Assembly: GCA_024762755.1 (NCBI GenBank)
Contig: JANTGX010000164.1
Coordinates: 1-5,533 of the forward strand
Length of the DNA: 5,533 bases
Direction of reading: 5' to 3'
Origin: Gammaproteobacteria bacterium
GTDB lineage: Bacteria; Pseudomonadota; Gammaproteobacteria; SZUA-152
Of this stretch, positions 1-5,533 are shown piece by piece (positions within the stretch are counted from its first letter, which is position 1; each line of letters begins with the position of its first letter). A model generated the notes under the pieces. It searched no databases, was not told where the DNA came from, and saw only the letters and a list, made by a program, of their open reading frames with translations. The position numbers were made by a program, and so were the translations under genes.

Positions 1-2
1 CG

Positions 3-2072
3 CGCTTCAACAGCGCCCTGGAGAACGGCCATAGCTCACCGGCACCACAGGCGACGACTTCGCTGGATCAGGCGACCCTGCTCGGTGACGAAGAATTGGA
101 AGAGTCCCTGGCCATCAGCAACATGACCACGAATGCGGAGATGCAATACCGTGAGGCCCTGTATGCCCTCACGGCGCGATACGATTTCCTGCTCGAAGAC
201 CACGGCGTCGACAAGGACAACAATCCCCTGCACCCGGCGGTGATCTGTGAGGCCTTCGGCGCGGCTGTGGAGGTCCTGCAGGGCGAGCTGAAGGTGCGGC
301 TGCTGGTGTACAAACTGTTCGACACCCATGTGGTGCAGCAACTCGGCGACCTCTACGACGCCATCAACGACGACCTCATCGCCGCCGGCGTATTGCCGCG
401 CATCAAGGCGCCGACACACAAATCGAGTGAGTCGCCAGCGGCCACCCGCACCTCCACCGGAGCCTCCACCGACGCAGGCACGAAGATGGCCGAGACCGAG
501 AGCGCAGCCACCACCGCCGCAGCCCCGGAGGGCGATCTGTTCACCGCCTTGCAACAGATGCTCAACCAGCACCGTTCTGCCAGTGCCGGCATGGCCACCT
601 CCGCCATCCCAGAAGGCCTGTCCGCCGGCGCTCAAGCGACGAGCGGCGAAGCGGGCGGCGCGGTCTATCTGGCCCCCCACGACATCGTCGGTGCCCTGAG
701 CCACCTGCAGGCCGACTCGGGCCTGCTCGACGAGGGCCTGCAGCAGGCAGGTGGCAGCGCGGCCTCCATCAAGAGCAGCCTGATCCTCGCCGCCCAGACG
801 CCCGGCGACGATGCGGAGCGCCAGCTCGGTCAGGCCGATGCCGATGCCATCGACATCGTCAGCATGTTGTTCGACTTCATCCTCGACGACCCACACATTG
901 CCGACAGCGTGAAAGGGCTCATCGCCCGCCTGCAGATCCCCCTGCTCAAGGTGGCCATCATCGACAAGGAGTTCTTCGCCAAGAAGAGCCATCCGGCACG
1001 CCAGCTGCTCAATGAGCTCGCCTACGCCGGCGCCGAGGAGGCACTGCTGGACGAGGAAGACGAGGCGCAGCCGGTGCTGCAGATGATCGAGTCCGTGGTC
1101 GGCCGGGTGGTGACGGAGTTCGAGGACGACCCCGAGCTGTTCAACGAGCTGCTCGCCGAATTCACCGAGTTCGTCGACCAGGAGCGCGAGGCCAACCGCC
1201 TGGCCGAGGCGCTGCAGGTACAGGCCAGGGAGCGGGTGGCCGAGGCCATTCGCGGCCGTATTGCCGACAGCAGCGTGCCGCCGTTCATCCGTGCCCTGCT
1301 CATCGACGCCTGGAAGGACGTGCTCACCCACATCTATCTGCGCGATGGTGGGGACGAACAAGGCACCGCCTGGCAGACCGCCCTCAAGGTGGCGGACGAC
1401 CTCATCTGGAGCGTGCAGCCCAAGCTGGTGGTCAGTGAGCGGCAGAACCTGGTGCGCGTGATCCCGCGTGTACTCAACGGCCTGCGCGACGGCCTCACCC
1501 TTATCGCCTACGACCGCGCGGTGACCGAGAAGATCTTCGAACGCCTGGAGGTGCTCCACCTGGCCAGTCTGCGCGGCGGCGTGGCAGCGGCGCAGCCCGC
1601 CCCCGGCACGCCGGCGAAGGACCCGACCGACGGGGCCCCAGACACCGGGGTAGCGCAGGCGGCCAGCGAGGACGCGGTTGATGCGCCCGACGACTTCATG
1701 GAGGAGATCATCCTCGCCTCCACCCAGGCCATGGATTGGGACGGCTGGGACGAGCTGGAGAGCGAATACGGCGACCTGGTAAAGACCATGCCGCTGGGCA
1801 CCTGGGTGGAGTTCGTCGACGCGGAGACTGACCAGGCACGCCGCGGAAAACTGGCCTGGAAGTGCGATTTCACCGGCGAATTCACCTTCGTCGACCGCAA
1901 ATACAAGGTGGTCGCCGACCTCAACTTCCGCAAGCTGCTGGCCGAATTCGACCAGGGACGCGCACAGGTGATCGAGGACGTCCCACTCTTCGACCGCGCG
2001 CTGGATTCCGTCATCAGTGGCATCAAGCGCGCCATGGAGGGCCGTGGCGGCGACGAGGCCGCCTTGCACTGA
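3..2072 (+). CDS. DUF1631 family protein, 5'-truncated by the window edge
   Basis: The reading frame is open from the first complete codon (position 3) to the TGA at 2070-2072, so 689 codons are visible and the true start lies upstream. The TTG at 96 is not a credible start, because conserved-looking sequence (DEELEESLAISNM, about 81-125) runs through it. Family recognition rests on three blocks. The first is an N-terminal helical segment (about 96-390). The second is the core at 861-1022, with SMLFDFILDDPHIADSVKGL, IPLLKVAIID and KKSHPARQLLNELA. The third is a C-terminal PilZ-like beta-rich domain at about 1785-2025, with LGTWVEFVD, GKLAW, GEFTFVDR and VPLFDRALD. Two Ala/Thr/Pro/Asp-rich linkers, at about 408-533 and 1581-1694, separate the blocks. 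The canonical PilZ c-di-GMP signatures (RxxxR, D/NxSxxG) are not visible, so nucleotide binding is doubtful. There is no signal peptide or membrane segment in the visible part, so it is probably cytoplasmic. The molecular function is unknown. Family members have sometimes been labelled thymidine phosphorylase, which nothing here supports. The gene is convergent with hppA. Confidence 0.9.
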   Translation, partial: RFNSALENGHSSPAPQATTSLDQATLLGDEELEESLAISNMTTNAEMQYREALYALTARYDFLLEDHGVDKDNNPLHPAVICEAFGAAVEVLQGELKVRLLVYKLFDTHVVQQLGDLYDAINDDLIAAGVLPRIKAPTHKSSESPAATRTSTGASTDAGTKMAETESAATTAAAPEGDLFTALQQMLNQHRSASAGMATSAIPEGLSAGAQATSGEAGGAVYLAPHDIVGALSHLQADSGLLDEGLQQAGGSAASIKSSLILAAQTPGDDAERQLGQADADAIDIVSMLFDFILDDPHIADSVKGLIARLQIPLLKVAIIDKEFFAKKSHPARQLLNELAYAGAEEALLDEEDEAQPVLQMIESVVGRVVTEFEDDPELFNELLAEFTEFVDQEREANRLAEALQVQARERVAEAIRGRIADSSVPPFIRALLIDAWKDVLTHIYLRDGGDEQGTAWQTALKVADDLIWSVQPKLVVSERQNLVRVIPRVLNGLRDGLTLIAYDRAVTEKIFERLEVLHLASLRGGVAAAQPAPGTPAKDPTDGAPDTGVAQAASEDAVDAPDDFMEEIILASTQAMDWDGWDELESEYGDLVKTMPLGTWVEFVDAETDQARRGKLAWKCDFTGEFTFVDRKYKVVADLNFRKLLAEFDQGRAQVIEDVPLFDRALDSVISGIKRAMEGRGGDEAALH

Positions 2073-2130
2073 AGCCCCGCTTTGGGTGCTCCTTGCCGAT
2101 GCGGCCACCGCACCGATGGATGTCGCCCCA

Positions 2131-2162
2131 CGAAAAAAGCCGGTCTATGACCGGCTTTTTCG
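2131..2162. terminator. Bidirectional intrinsic terminator between the DUF1631 gene and hppA
   Basis: A perfect 7-bp stem GCCGGTC/GACCGGC (2139-2145 with 2149-2155) closes a 3-nt loop, TAT. It is flanked by six A residues on the left (2133-2138) and five T residues on the right (2156-2160). Read on the plus strand it is a GC stem followed by T5, 58 nt after the DUF1631 stop codon. Read on the minus strand it is the same stem followed by T6, 23 nt after the hppA stop. The A and T tracts can also pair and extend the stem to 12 bp. Its position in the 113-bp gap between two convergent genes fits a single hairpin ending both transcripts. Confidence 0.9.
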
Positions 2163-2185
2163 TTCGTCCAGCGTGGACGGGTACT

Positions 2186-4216
2186 TCAGGCGATCAAGGG
2201 AACGATCAACAGGGCCACGATGTTCATGATCTTGATCAAGGGGTTGATGGCCGGACCCGCGGTGTCCTTATAGGGATCGCCGACCGTGTCGCCGGTCACC
2301 GCCGCCTTGTGGGCGTCGGATCCCTTGCCACCGAAATTGCCGTCCTCGATATATTTCTTGGCATTGTCCCAGGCGCCGCCGCCGGTGGTCATGGAAATAG
2401 CCACAAACAGACCGGTGACGATGGTACCGATCAGCACCCCACCGAGGGCCTGCTTGCCGAGCACCACGCCCACCAGGATGGGCACCAACACTGGCAACAG
2501 TGAGGGCACGATCATCTCCTTGATGGCGGCGATGGTCAGCATGTCCACGGCACGGGAGTAGTCCGGCATCTGCGTGCGATCCATGATGCCCGGCATCTCC
2601 TTGAACTGGCGCCGCACCTCGTTGACGATGCCGCCGGCCGCGCGACCCACGGCCTCCATGGCAAAGGCGGCGAAGAGATAGGGGATCAGACCGCCGATGA
2701 ACAGGCCGATGATGATCATGTGGTTGGACAGATCGAAGTTCACCACCCCGCCGCCCTCGCGCGTCAGCGCGGTGGTGTAGTCGGCGAACAGGACCAGCGT
2801 GGCGAGGCCGGCGGAGCCGATGGCATAGCCCTTGGTCACGGCCTTGGTGGTATTGCCAACGGCATCCAGGGCATCGGTGGTATTGCGTACCTCTGGGGGC
2901 AGGTCGGCCATCTCGGCAATACCGCCGGCATTGTCGGTGATGGGGCCGTAGGCATCCAGGGCGACGATGATGCCCGTCATGGAGAGCATGGCCGTGGCGG
3001 CGATGGCAATGCCGTAGAGGCCGGCCAATTCGTGCGCGCCCCAGATCGACAGGCAGACCGCCAGCACCGGCAGTGCGGTGGACTTCATGGACACGCCCAG
3101 GCCGGCGATGACGTTGGTGCCGTCACCGGTGGTGGATGCCTCGGCGATATGCCGCACGGGGGAGAACTCGGTAGCGGTGTAGTACTCGGTGATCACCACC
3201 ATGGCCACGGTCAGGACCAGGCCGATGAGCGAGGCGCCGAAGAGGGCCCCTACGCTGTAGCCCGCGTTCTGCAGCGCCCCATCGCCCATCATGGCCTCGG
3301 TGATGAAATAGAAGGCGATGGCGGAGAGCACGGCCGAGACGATGGCACCGCGATACAGGGCGCCCATGATCTTGCCGCCCTCTTTGATCTTGACGAAGAA
3401 GGTGCCCACGATGGAGGCGATGACCGAGGCCCCGCCCAGCACCAAGGGATAGAGAATGGCCGCGCTGCCGGCCTCCTTCAGGATCAGGCTGCCCAGCAGC
3501 ATGGTGGCGACCAGGGTCACCGCATAGGTCTCGAACAGGTCCGCGGCCATGCCGGCGCAGTCGCCCACGTTGTCGCCCACGTTGTCGGCGATGACCGCCG
3601 GGTTGCGGGGGTCGTCCTCGGGGATGCCCGCCTCCACCTTGCCGACGATGTCGGCGCCCACGTCGGCACCCTTGGTGAAGATACCGCCACCCAGTCGGGC
3701 GAATATGGAGATCAGGGAACCCCCGAAGGCGAGGCCGACCAGGGCGTGCACCGGATCGTGCACCTGCATGCTCTGGAGGATGGCGTAATAGCCGGCCACA
3801 CCGAGCAGGGCCAGTCCGACCACCAGCATACCGGTGATGGCGCCGCCGCGGAAGGCCACGGAGAGGCCCGCATTGAGGCCGTTGCGTGCCGCCTCGGCGG
3901 TGCGCGAATTGGCCCTCACCGAGACATTCATGCCGATGAAGCCGGCCAGGCCGGAGAAGATCGCACCGATGACGAAGCCGATGGCCGTGGTGACGTTGAG
4001 GGCGAAGACGATGGCCACGGTCAGCAACACGCCGACGATGGCAATGGTCATATACTGCCGTTTGAGATAGGCGGAGGCACCCTCCTGGATGGCCTTCGCG
4101 ATACGCTGCATCTCCTCGTTGCCTTGCGGCAGGCTGAGAATACGGAAGGCGGCGAAGATGCCGTAGAGAATAGCCGCGCCCGCGGCAATCAGTGCAAACA
4201 ACAAGCCCTCTGTCAT
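2186..4216 (-). CDS. hppA: K+-independent H+-translocating membrane pyrophosphatase
   Basis: Complete 676-residue protein, a normal length for bacterial membrane pyrophosphatases. It hydrolyses pyrophosphate to phosphate and couples this to proton pumping across the cytoplasmic membrane. Hydrophobic segments recur from residue 4 to the C-terminus, consistent with the family's roughly 16 helices. The Mg-PPi site motifs are intact: GADVGADIVGKVE (183-195), EDDPRNPAVIADNVGDNVGD (200-219), DAYGPITDNAGGIAEM (421-436), GGGAWDNAKKYIE (612-624) and GDTVGDPYKDTAGPAINPL (642-660). The GNTTKAVTKG block (454-463) has Lys458 and Thr461, the residues that distinguish K+-independent proton pumps from K+-dependent enzymes, which have Ala and Gly/Ala there. 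Glu229 in DLFETYAV is a good candidate for the semi-conserved gate glutamate. The ATG at 4216-4214 is chosen because an AAGGGGGA ribosome-binding site lies just upstream. An in-frame TTG 10 codons earlier would place that site inside the coding sequence. The function is secure by motif. Proton rather than sodium specificity is inferred from the subclass. Confidence 0.97.
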   Translation of the reverse strand: MTEGLLFALIAAGAAILYGIFAAFRILSLPQGNEEMQRIAKAIQEGASAYLKRQYMTIAIVGVLLTVAIVFALNVTTAIGFVIGAIFSGLAGFIGMNVSVRANSRTAEAARNGLNAGLSVAFRGGAITGMLVVGLALLGVAGYYAILQSMQVHDPVHALVGLAFGGSLISIFARLGGGIFTKGADVGADIVGKVEAGIPEDDPRNPAVIADNVGDNVGDCAGMAADLFETYAVTLVATMLLGSLILKEAGSAAILYPLVLGGASVIASIVGTFFVKIKEGGKIMGALYRGAIVSAVLSAIAFYFITEAMMGDGALQNAGYSVGALFGASLIGLVLTVAMVVITEYYTATEFSPVRHIAEASTTGDGTNVIAGLGVSMKSTALPVLAVCLSIWGAHELAGLYGIAIAATAMLSMTGIIVALDAYGPITDNAGGIAEMADLPPEVRNTTDALDAVGNTTKAVTKGYAIGSAGLATLVLFADYTTALTREGGGVVNFDLSNHMIIIGLFIGGLIPYLFAAFAMEAVGRAAGGIVNEVRRQFKEMPGIMDRTQMPDYSRAVDMLTIAAIKEMIVPSLLPVLVPILVGVVLGKQALGGVLIGTIVTGLFVAISMTTGGGAWDNAKKYIEDGNFGGKGSDAHKAAVTGDTVGDPYKDTAGPAINPLIKIMNIVALLIVPLIA

Positions 4217-4220
4217 GGTG

Positions 4221-4228
4221 TCCCCCTT
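4221..4228 (-). promoter_or_regulatory. Strong Shine-Dalgarno site of hppA
   Basis: The minus strand reads AAGGGGGA, then CACC, then the ATG at 4216. This is a purine-rich, near-ideal anti-16S match at suitable spacing. It decides the start codon: the alternative upstream TTG (4246-4244) has no comparable site and would translate this one as Lys-Gly-Asp. Confidence 0.85.
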
Positions 4229-4323
4229 GGAACGTTGGTTTGCCAATGGCGCAACATCCTACGCCAAATTTACCCGCCCGTTCATTGTGTCTTTTTATCC
4301 GTTCATGCAAACGCCTGATAGAT

Positions 4324-4352
4324 TTTATAGCCCATAAATAGAATTGAAGTCT
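4324..4352 (-). promoter_or_regulatory. Weak candidate sigma-70-type promoter for hppA
   Basis: The most AT-rich part of the hppA upstream region, on the minus strand, contains TATAAA (4329-4324) as a possible -10 element, preceded by an AT-rich spacer. The hexamer at a 17-bp spacing (AGACTT, 4352-4347) matches the -35 consensus poorly, so an activator may be needed, or the promoter may lie elsewhere. A start near 4317 would give a leader of about 100 nt before the hppA ATG. Based only on motif inspection. Confidence 0.25.
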
Positions 4353-4373
4353 GATCTGGGGCTTCGAGCCACA

Positions 4374-4394
4374 CGGTATACCCCCGCGATACCG
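4374..4394. repeat. Inverted repeat CGGTAT-N9-ATACCG, possible regulator site
   Basis: Perfect 6-bp arms, CGGTAT (4374-4379) and ATACCG (4389-4394), are separated by nine bases. The left arm is also part of the 8-bp palindrome GGTATACC (4375-4382). A further CGGTAT copy lies at 4433-4438. If the TATAAA at 4324-4329 is a real -10 element, the repeat is centred roughly 65-70 bp upstream of the start site, a usual place for an activator. No T-tract follows, so it is not an obvious terminator. The arms are short enough that chance cannot be excluded. Confidence 0.3.
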
Positions 4395-4424
4395 GGATCC
4401 AAAGGACAACGGAGAGGGACGTTT

Positions 4425-4558
4425 TCGCCAAACGGTATCAAGAGGATGGGGATATCACTCGGGCGAGACAGCCGATATCGGGCAGAAAGCAACAAGGCAT
4501 AACGCCATCTAGACGGCCTTGACGAGGCTCAGACACGGGGCGTCTGTCGGTTTGGCGA
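4425..4558. repeat. Spaced inverted repeat TCGCCAAAC ... GTTTGGCGA
   Basis: TCGCCAAAC (4425-4433) has an exact 9-bp reverse complement, GTTTGGCGA, at 4550-4558. A third copy of the core, CGCCAAA, lies in direct orientation at 4262-4268 in the hppA leader. All three are in the same noncoding region. The wide spacing (116 bases between arms) argues against a simple hairpin. A repeated protein-binding word or chance recurrence are both possible. Confidence 0.25.
4472..4481. repeat. 10-bp palindrome CCGATATCGG
   Basis: A perfect palindrome centred on GATATC. A second GATATC occurs 21 bp away at 4451-4456. It lies between the cysG terminator and the candidate hppA promoter. It could be part of a binding site, but there is no family match that I recognise. 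Confidence 0.3.
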
Positions 4559-4602
4559 CAATCTACCGCGTCGACGGCGGGGCGGGGAGCAGAAGAAAGA
4601 CG

Positions 4603-4633
4603 AAAAAGACGGGTGAGGAACACGCCCCTCACC
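4603..4633 (-). terminator. Probable intrinsic terminator of cysG
   Basis: On the minus strand, 57 nt past the cysG stop codon, GGTGAGG (4633-4627) pairs with CCTCACC (4618-4612) across an 8-nt loop. After four bases comes TTTTT (4607-4603), then a further T-rich stretch. The stem is modest and the T-tract is slightly displaced, so efficiency may be moderate. Its position directly after cysG and before the hppA promoter region supports separate transcription of the two genes. Confidence 0.55.
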
Positions 4634-4690
4634 GCGCGGCCAGACACCGGCACAGTGAGAGGTCCATGGATGTCGCTCTTCTTCCGGGGG

Positions 4691-5533
4691 CTAGGCGTCG
4701 CCCACGTTACTCGCTGCGCCGAACCACGACAATTTCTTGTGCAGTTCCACCACCTCGCCCACGATGATCAGGGTGGGCGGCTGGATGTCGTTCTGCGCGA
4801 TGATCTCGGGCATGCTCTGCAGGGTGCCGATGAGCACCTTCTGCTGGCGGGTGGTAGCCTTCTGCACCAGGGCGATGGGCGTCTCCGGTGCACGCCCGTG
4901 TTCGATCAACTTGTGGCAAAGATTGTTCACCCCCAACAGCCCCATGTACACCACCACCGTCTGATGCGGCTGTGCCAACACCTTCCAGTTGAGATCCATG
5001 CTGCCGTCTTTCAGGTGGCCGGTGACGAAGGTGACCGATTGCGCATAGCGACGGTGGGTCAGGGGGATGCCGGCATAGGCCGCCGCCCCGGAGGCGGCGG
5101 TGATACCCGGGACTATCTGGAAATTGACACCCTCCTGCATGAGGGTCTCGATCTCCTCGCCACCACGGCCGAAGATGAAGGGATCGCCGCCCTTCAGGCG
5201 CAGCACGCGCTTGCCCTTCTTCGCCACCCGCGCGAGCAACTGGTTGATGTCTTCCTGTGGCAGGGTGTGCTGATCACGCTTCTTGCCCACGTACACCAGG
5301 TCGGCGTCGCGCCGGGCCATGTCGAGGATCTCTTCCGAGACCAGGCGGTCGTAGACGATGACGTCGGCCTGCTGCAGCAGGCGCAAGGCGCGGAAGGTGA
5401 GCAGATCGGGGTCACCCGGACCAGCGCCCACCAGATAGACCTCGCCGCGCGGGGTCTCGTCCACCGCAGCCGCCTCCAGGGCCTCGCCCATGGCCACCCG
5501 CGCGGCCTCTTCCTTGCCACTGAAGACCATCTC
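4691..5533 (-). CDS. cysG: Siroheme synthase CysG, C-terminal SUMT part, truncated by the window edge
   Basis: The visible 280 codons end with TAG at 4693-4691 and stay open through the window edge. They cover the S-adenosylmethionine:uroporphyrinogen III methyltransferase domain, which methylates uroporphyrinogen III twice to give precorrin-2 on the way to siroheme. Numbering from the Met at 5530, the SAM-binding VGAGPGDPDLLT is at 34-45, YDRLVS at 60-65, VGKK at 81-84, LKGGDPFIFGRGGEE at 112-126 and VPGITAASGAAAYAGIPLTH at 140-159. Asp61 and Lys83 match the catalytic Asp and Lys of enterobacterial CysG, with the same 22-residue spacing. The first 28 residues (VFSGKEEAARVAMGEALEA and following) resemble the linker end of the precorrin-2 dehydrogenase/ferrochelatase half, and the frame continues upstream without a good start. 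A full-length bifunctional-to-trifunctional CysG of about 460-480 residues is therefore likely. A stand-alone cobA starting at 5530 is the alternative: no clear Shine-Dalgarno is visible because the window ends three bases upstream. Confidence 0.93.
   Translation of the reverse strand, partial: EMVFSGKEEAARVAMGEALEAAAVDETPRGEVYLVGAGPGDPDLLTFRALRLLQQADVIVYDRLVSEEILDMARRDADLVYVGKKRDQHTLPQEDINQLLARVAKKGKRVLRLKGGDPFIFGRGGEEIETLMQEGVNFQIVPGITAASGAAAYAGIPLTHRRYAQSVTFVTGHLKDGSMDLNWKVLAQPHQTVVVYMGLLGVNNLCHKLIEHGRAPETPIALVQKATTRQQKVLIGTLQSMPEIIAQNDIQPPTLIIVGEVVELHKKLSWFGAASNVGDA

Larger units (their letters stand above)
4217..4690. other. Intergenic region between cysG and hppA, no supported gene
   Basis: These 474 bases hold no convincing coding region. 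Short open frames exist on both strands (for example 4438-4653 on the minus strand and 4519-4767 on the plus strand). They lack recognisable domains, and the plus-strand one runs into cysG. The hppA-proximal part, about 4260-4350, is clearly richer in A and T than the rest and probably holds the promoter and leader. The cysG-proximal part contains the probable cysG terminator. Between them are several short inverted repeats, including small hairpins CAGAC/GTCTG (4530-4546) and TGTCG/CGACA (4545-4560). I saw no tRNA-like or known riboswitch-like core by eye. Confidence 0.7.

Noticed and set aside
36..2108. A 690-codon open frame on the minus strand covering the whole DUF1631 gene
   Set aside because: The translation is low-complexity (Gly, Val, Leu, His, Gln-rich) with no recognisable domain. 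It mirrors the codon pattern of the plus-strand gene, whose family motifs are clear. Long antisense frames are expected in GC-rich DNA.
2100..2112. Small hairpin TGCGG-CCA-CCGCA just before the shared terminator
   Set aside because: It has only a 5-bp stem and no T-tract. The much stronger hairpin at 2131-2162 explains termination.
4242..4250. Palindrome GCCA-A-TGGC in the hppA leader
   Set aside because: The arms are 4 bp and the element is too short to distinguish from chance.
2720..4318. A 532-codon open frame on the plus strand opposite hppA
   Set aside because: It is extremely rich in Gly, His, Asp and Gln without domains, the usual antisense shadow of a GC-rich membrane-protein gene. 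hppA motifs are unambiguous on the other strand.
4438..4653. A 71-codon minus-strand frame in the intergenic region
   Set aside because: It overlaps the probable cysG terminator, has no domain and has an Arg/Pro-rich composition typical of random frames in GC-rich DNA.

Overview
This 5.5-kb window comes from a GC-rich bacterial chromosome. The protein families and the siroheme-synthase architecture fit a gammaproteobacterium, possibly a Chromatiales/Ectothiorhodospiraceae-type organism. That placement is inferred from family resemblance and base composition, not from a database search. It is an ordinary core-genome neighbourhood: three protein-coding genes, two of them cut by the window edges, one intergenic region of about 470 bp, and no sign of mobile elements, CRISPR, tRNA or rRNA.

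Layout. Positions 3-2072 (+) hold the C-terminal 689 codons of a DUF1631-family protein of unknown molecular function. It has a helical core, two low-complexity linkers and a C-terminal PilZ-like domain. A strong hairpin flanked by A and T tracts (2131-2162) lies between it and the convergent gene hppA, and can serve as a shared bidirectional terminator. hppA (4216-2186, -) encodes a complete 676-residue membrane-bound proton-pumping pyrophosphatase. Its GNTTKA motif marks the K+-independent subclass. Upstream of hppA, 4217-4690 contains a strong Shine-Dalgarno site, a weak promoter candidate, several short inverted repeats and a probable intrinsic terminator for the next gene. The region 4691-5533 (-) is the C-terminal methyltransferase part of a siroheme synthase (CysG), with its N-terminal part beyond the window edge.

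How the genes work together. There is no evident shared pathway. HppA couples PPi hydrolysis to proton export, conserving energy from biosynthesis. CysG supplies siroheme for sulfite/nitrite reductases. The DUF1631 protein is uncharacterised here. cysG and hppA point the same way but are separated by a probable terminator and a long gap, so they are probably separate transcription units. I found no convincing new system. The items most worth a second look are the structured hppA upstream region and the DUF1631 protein.
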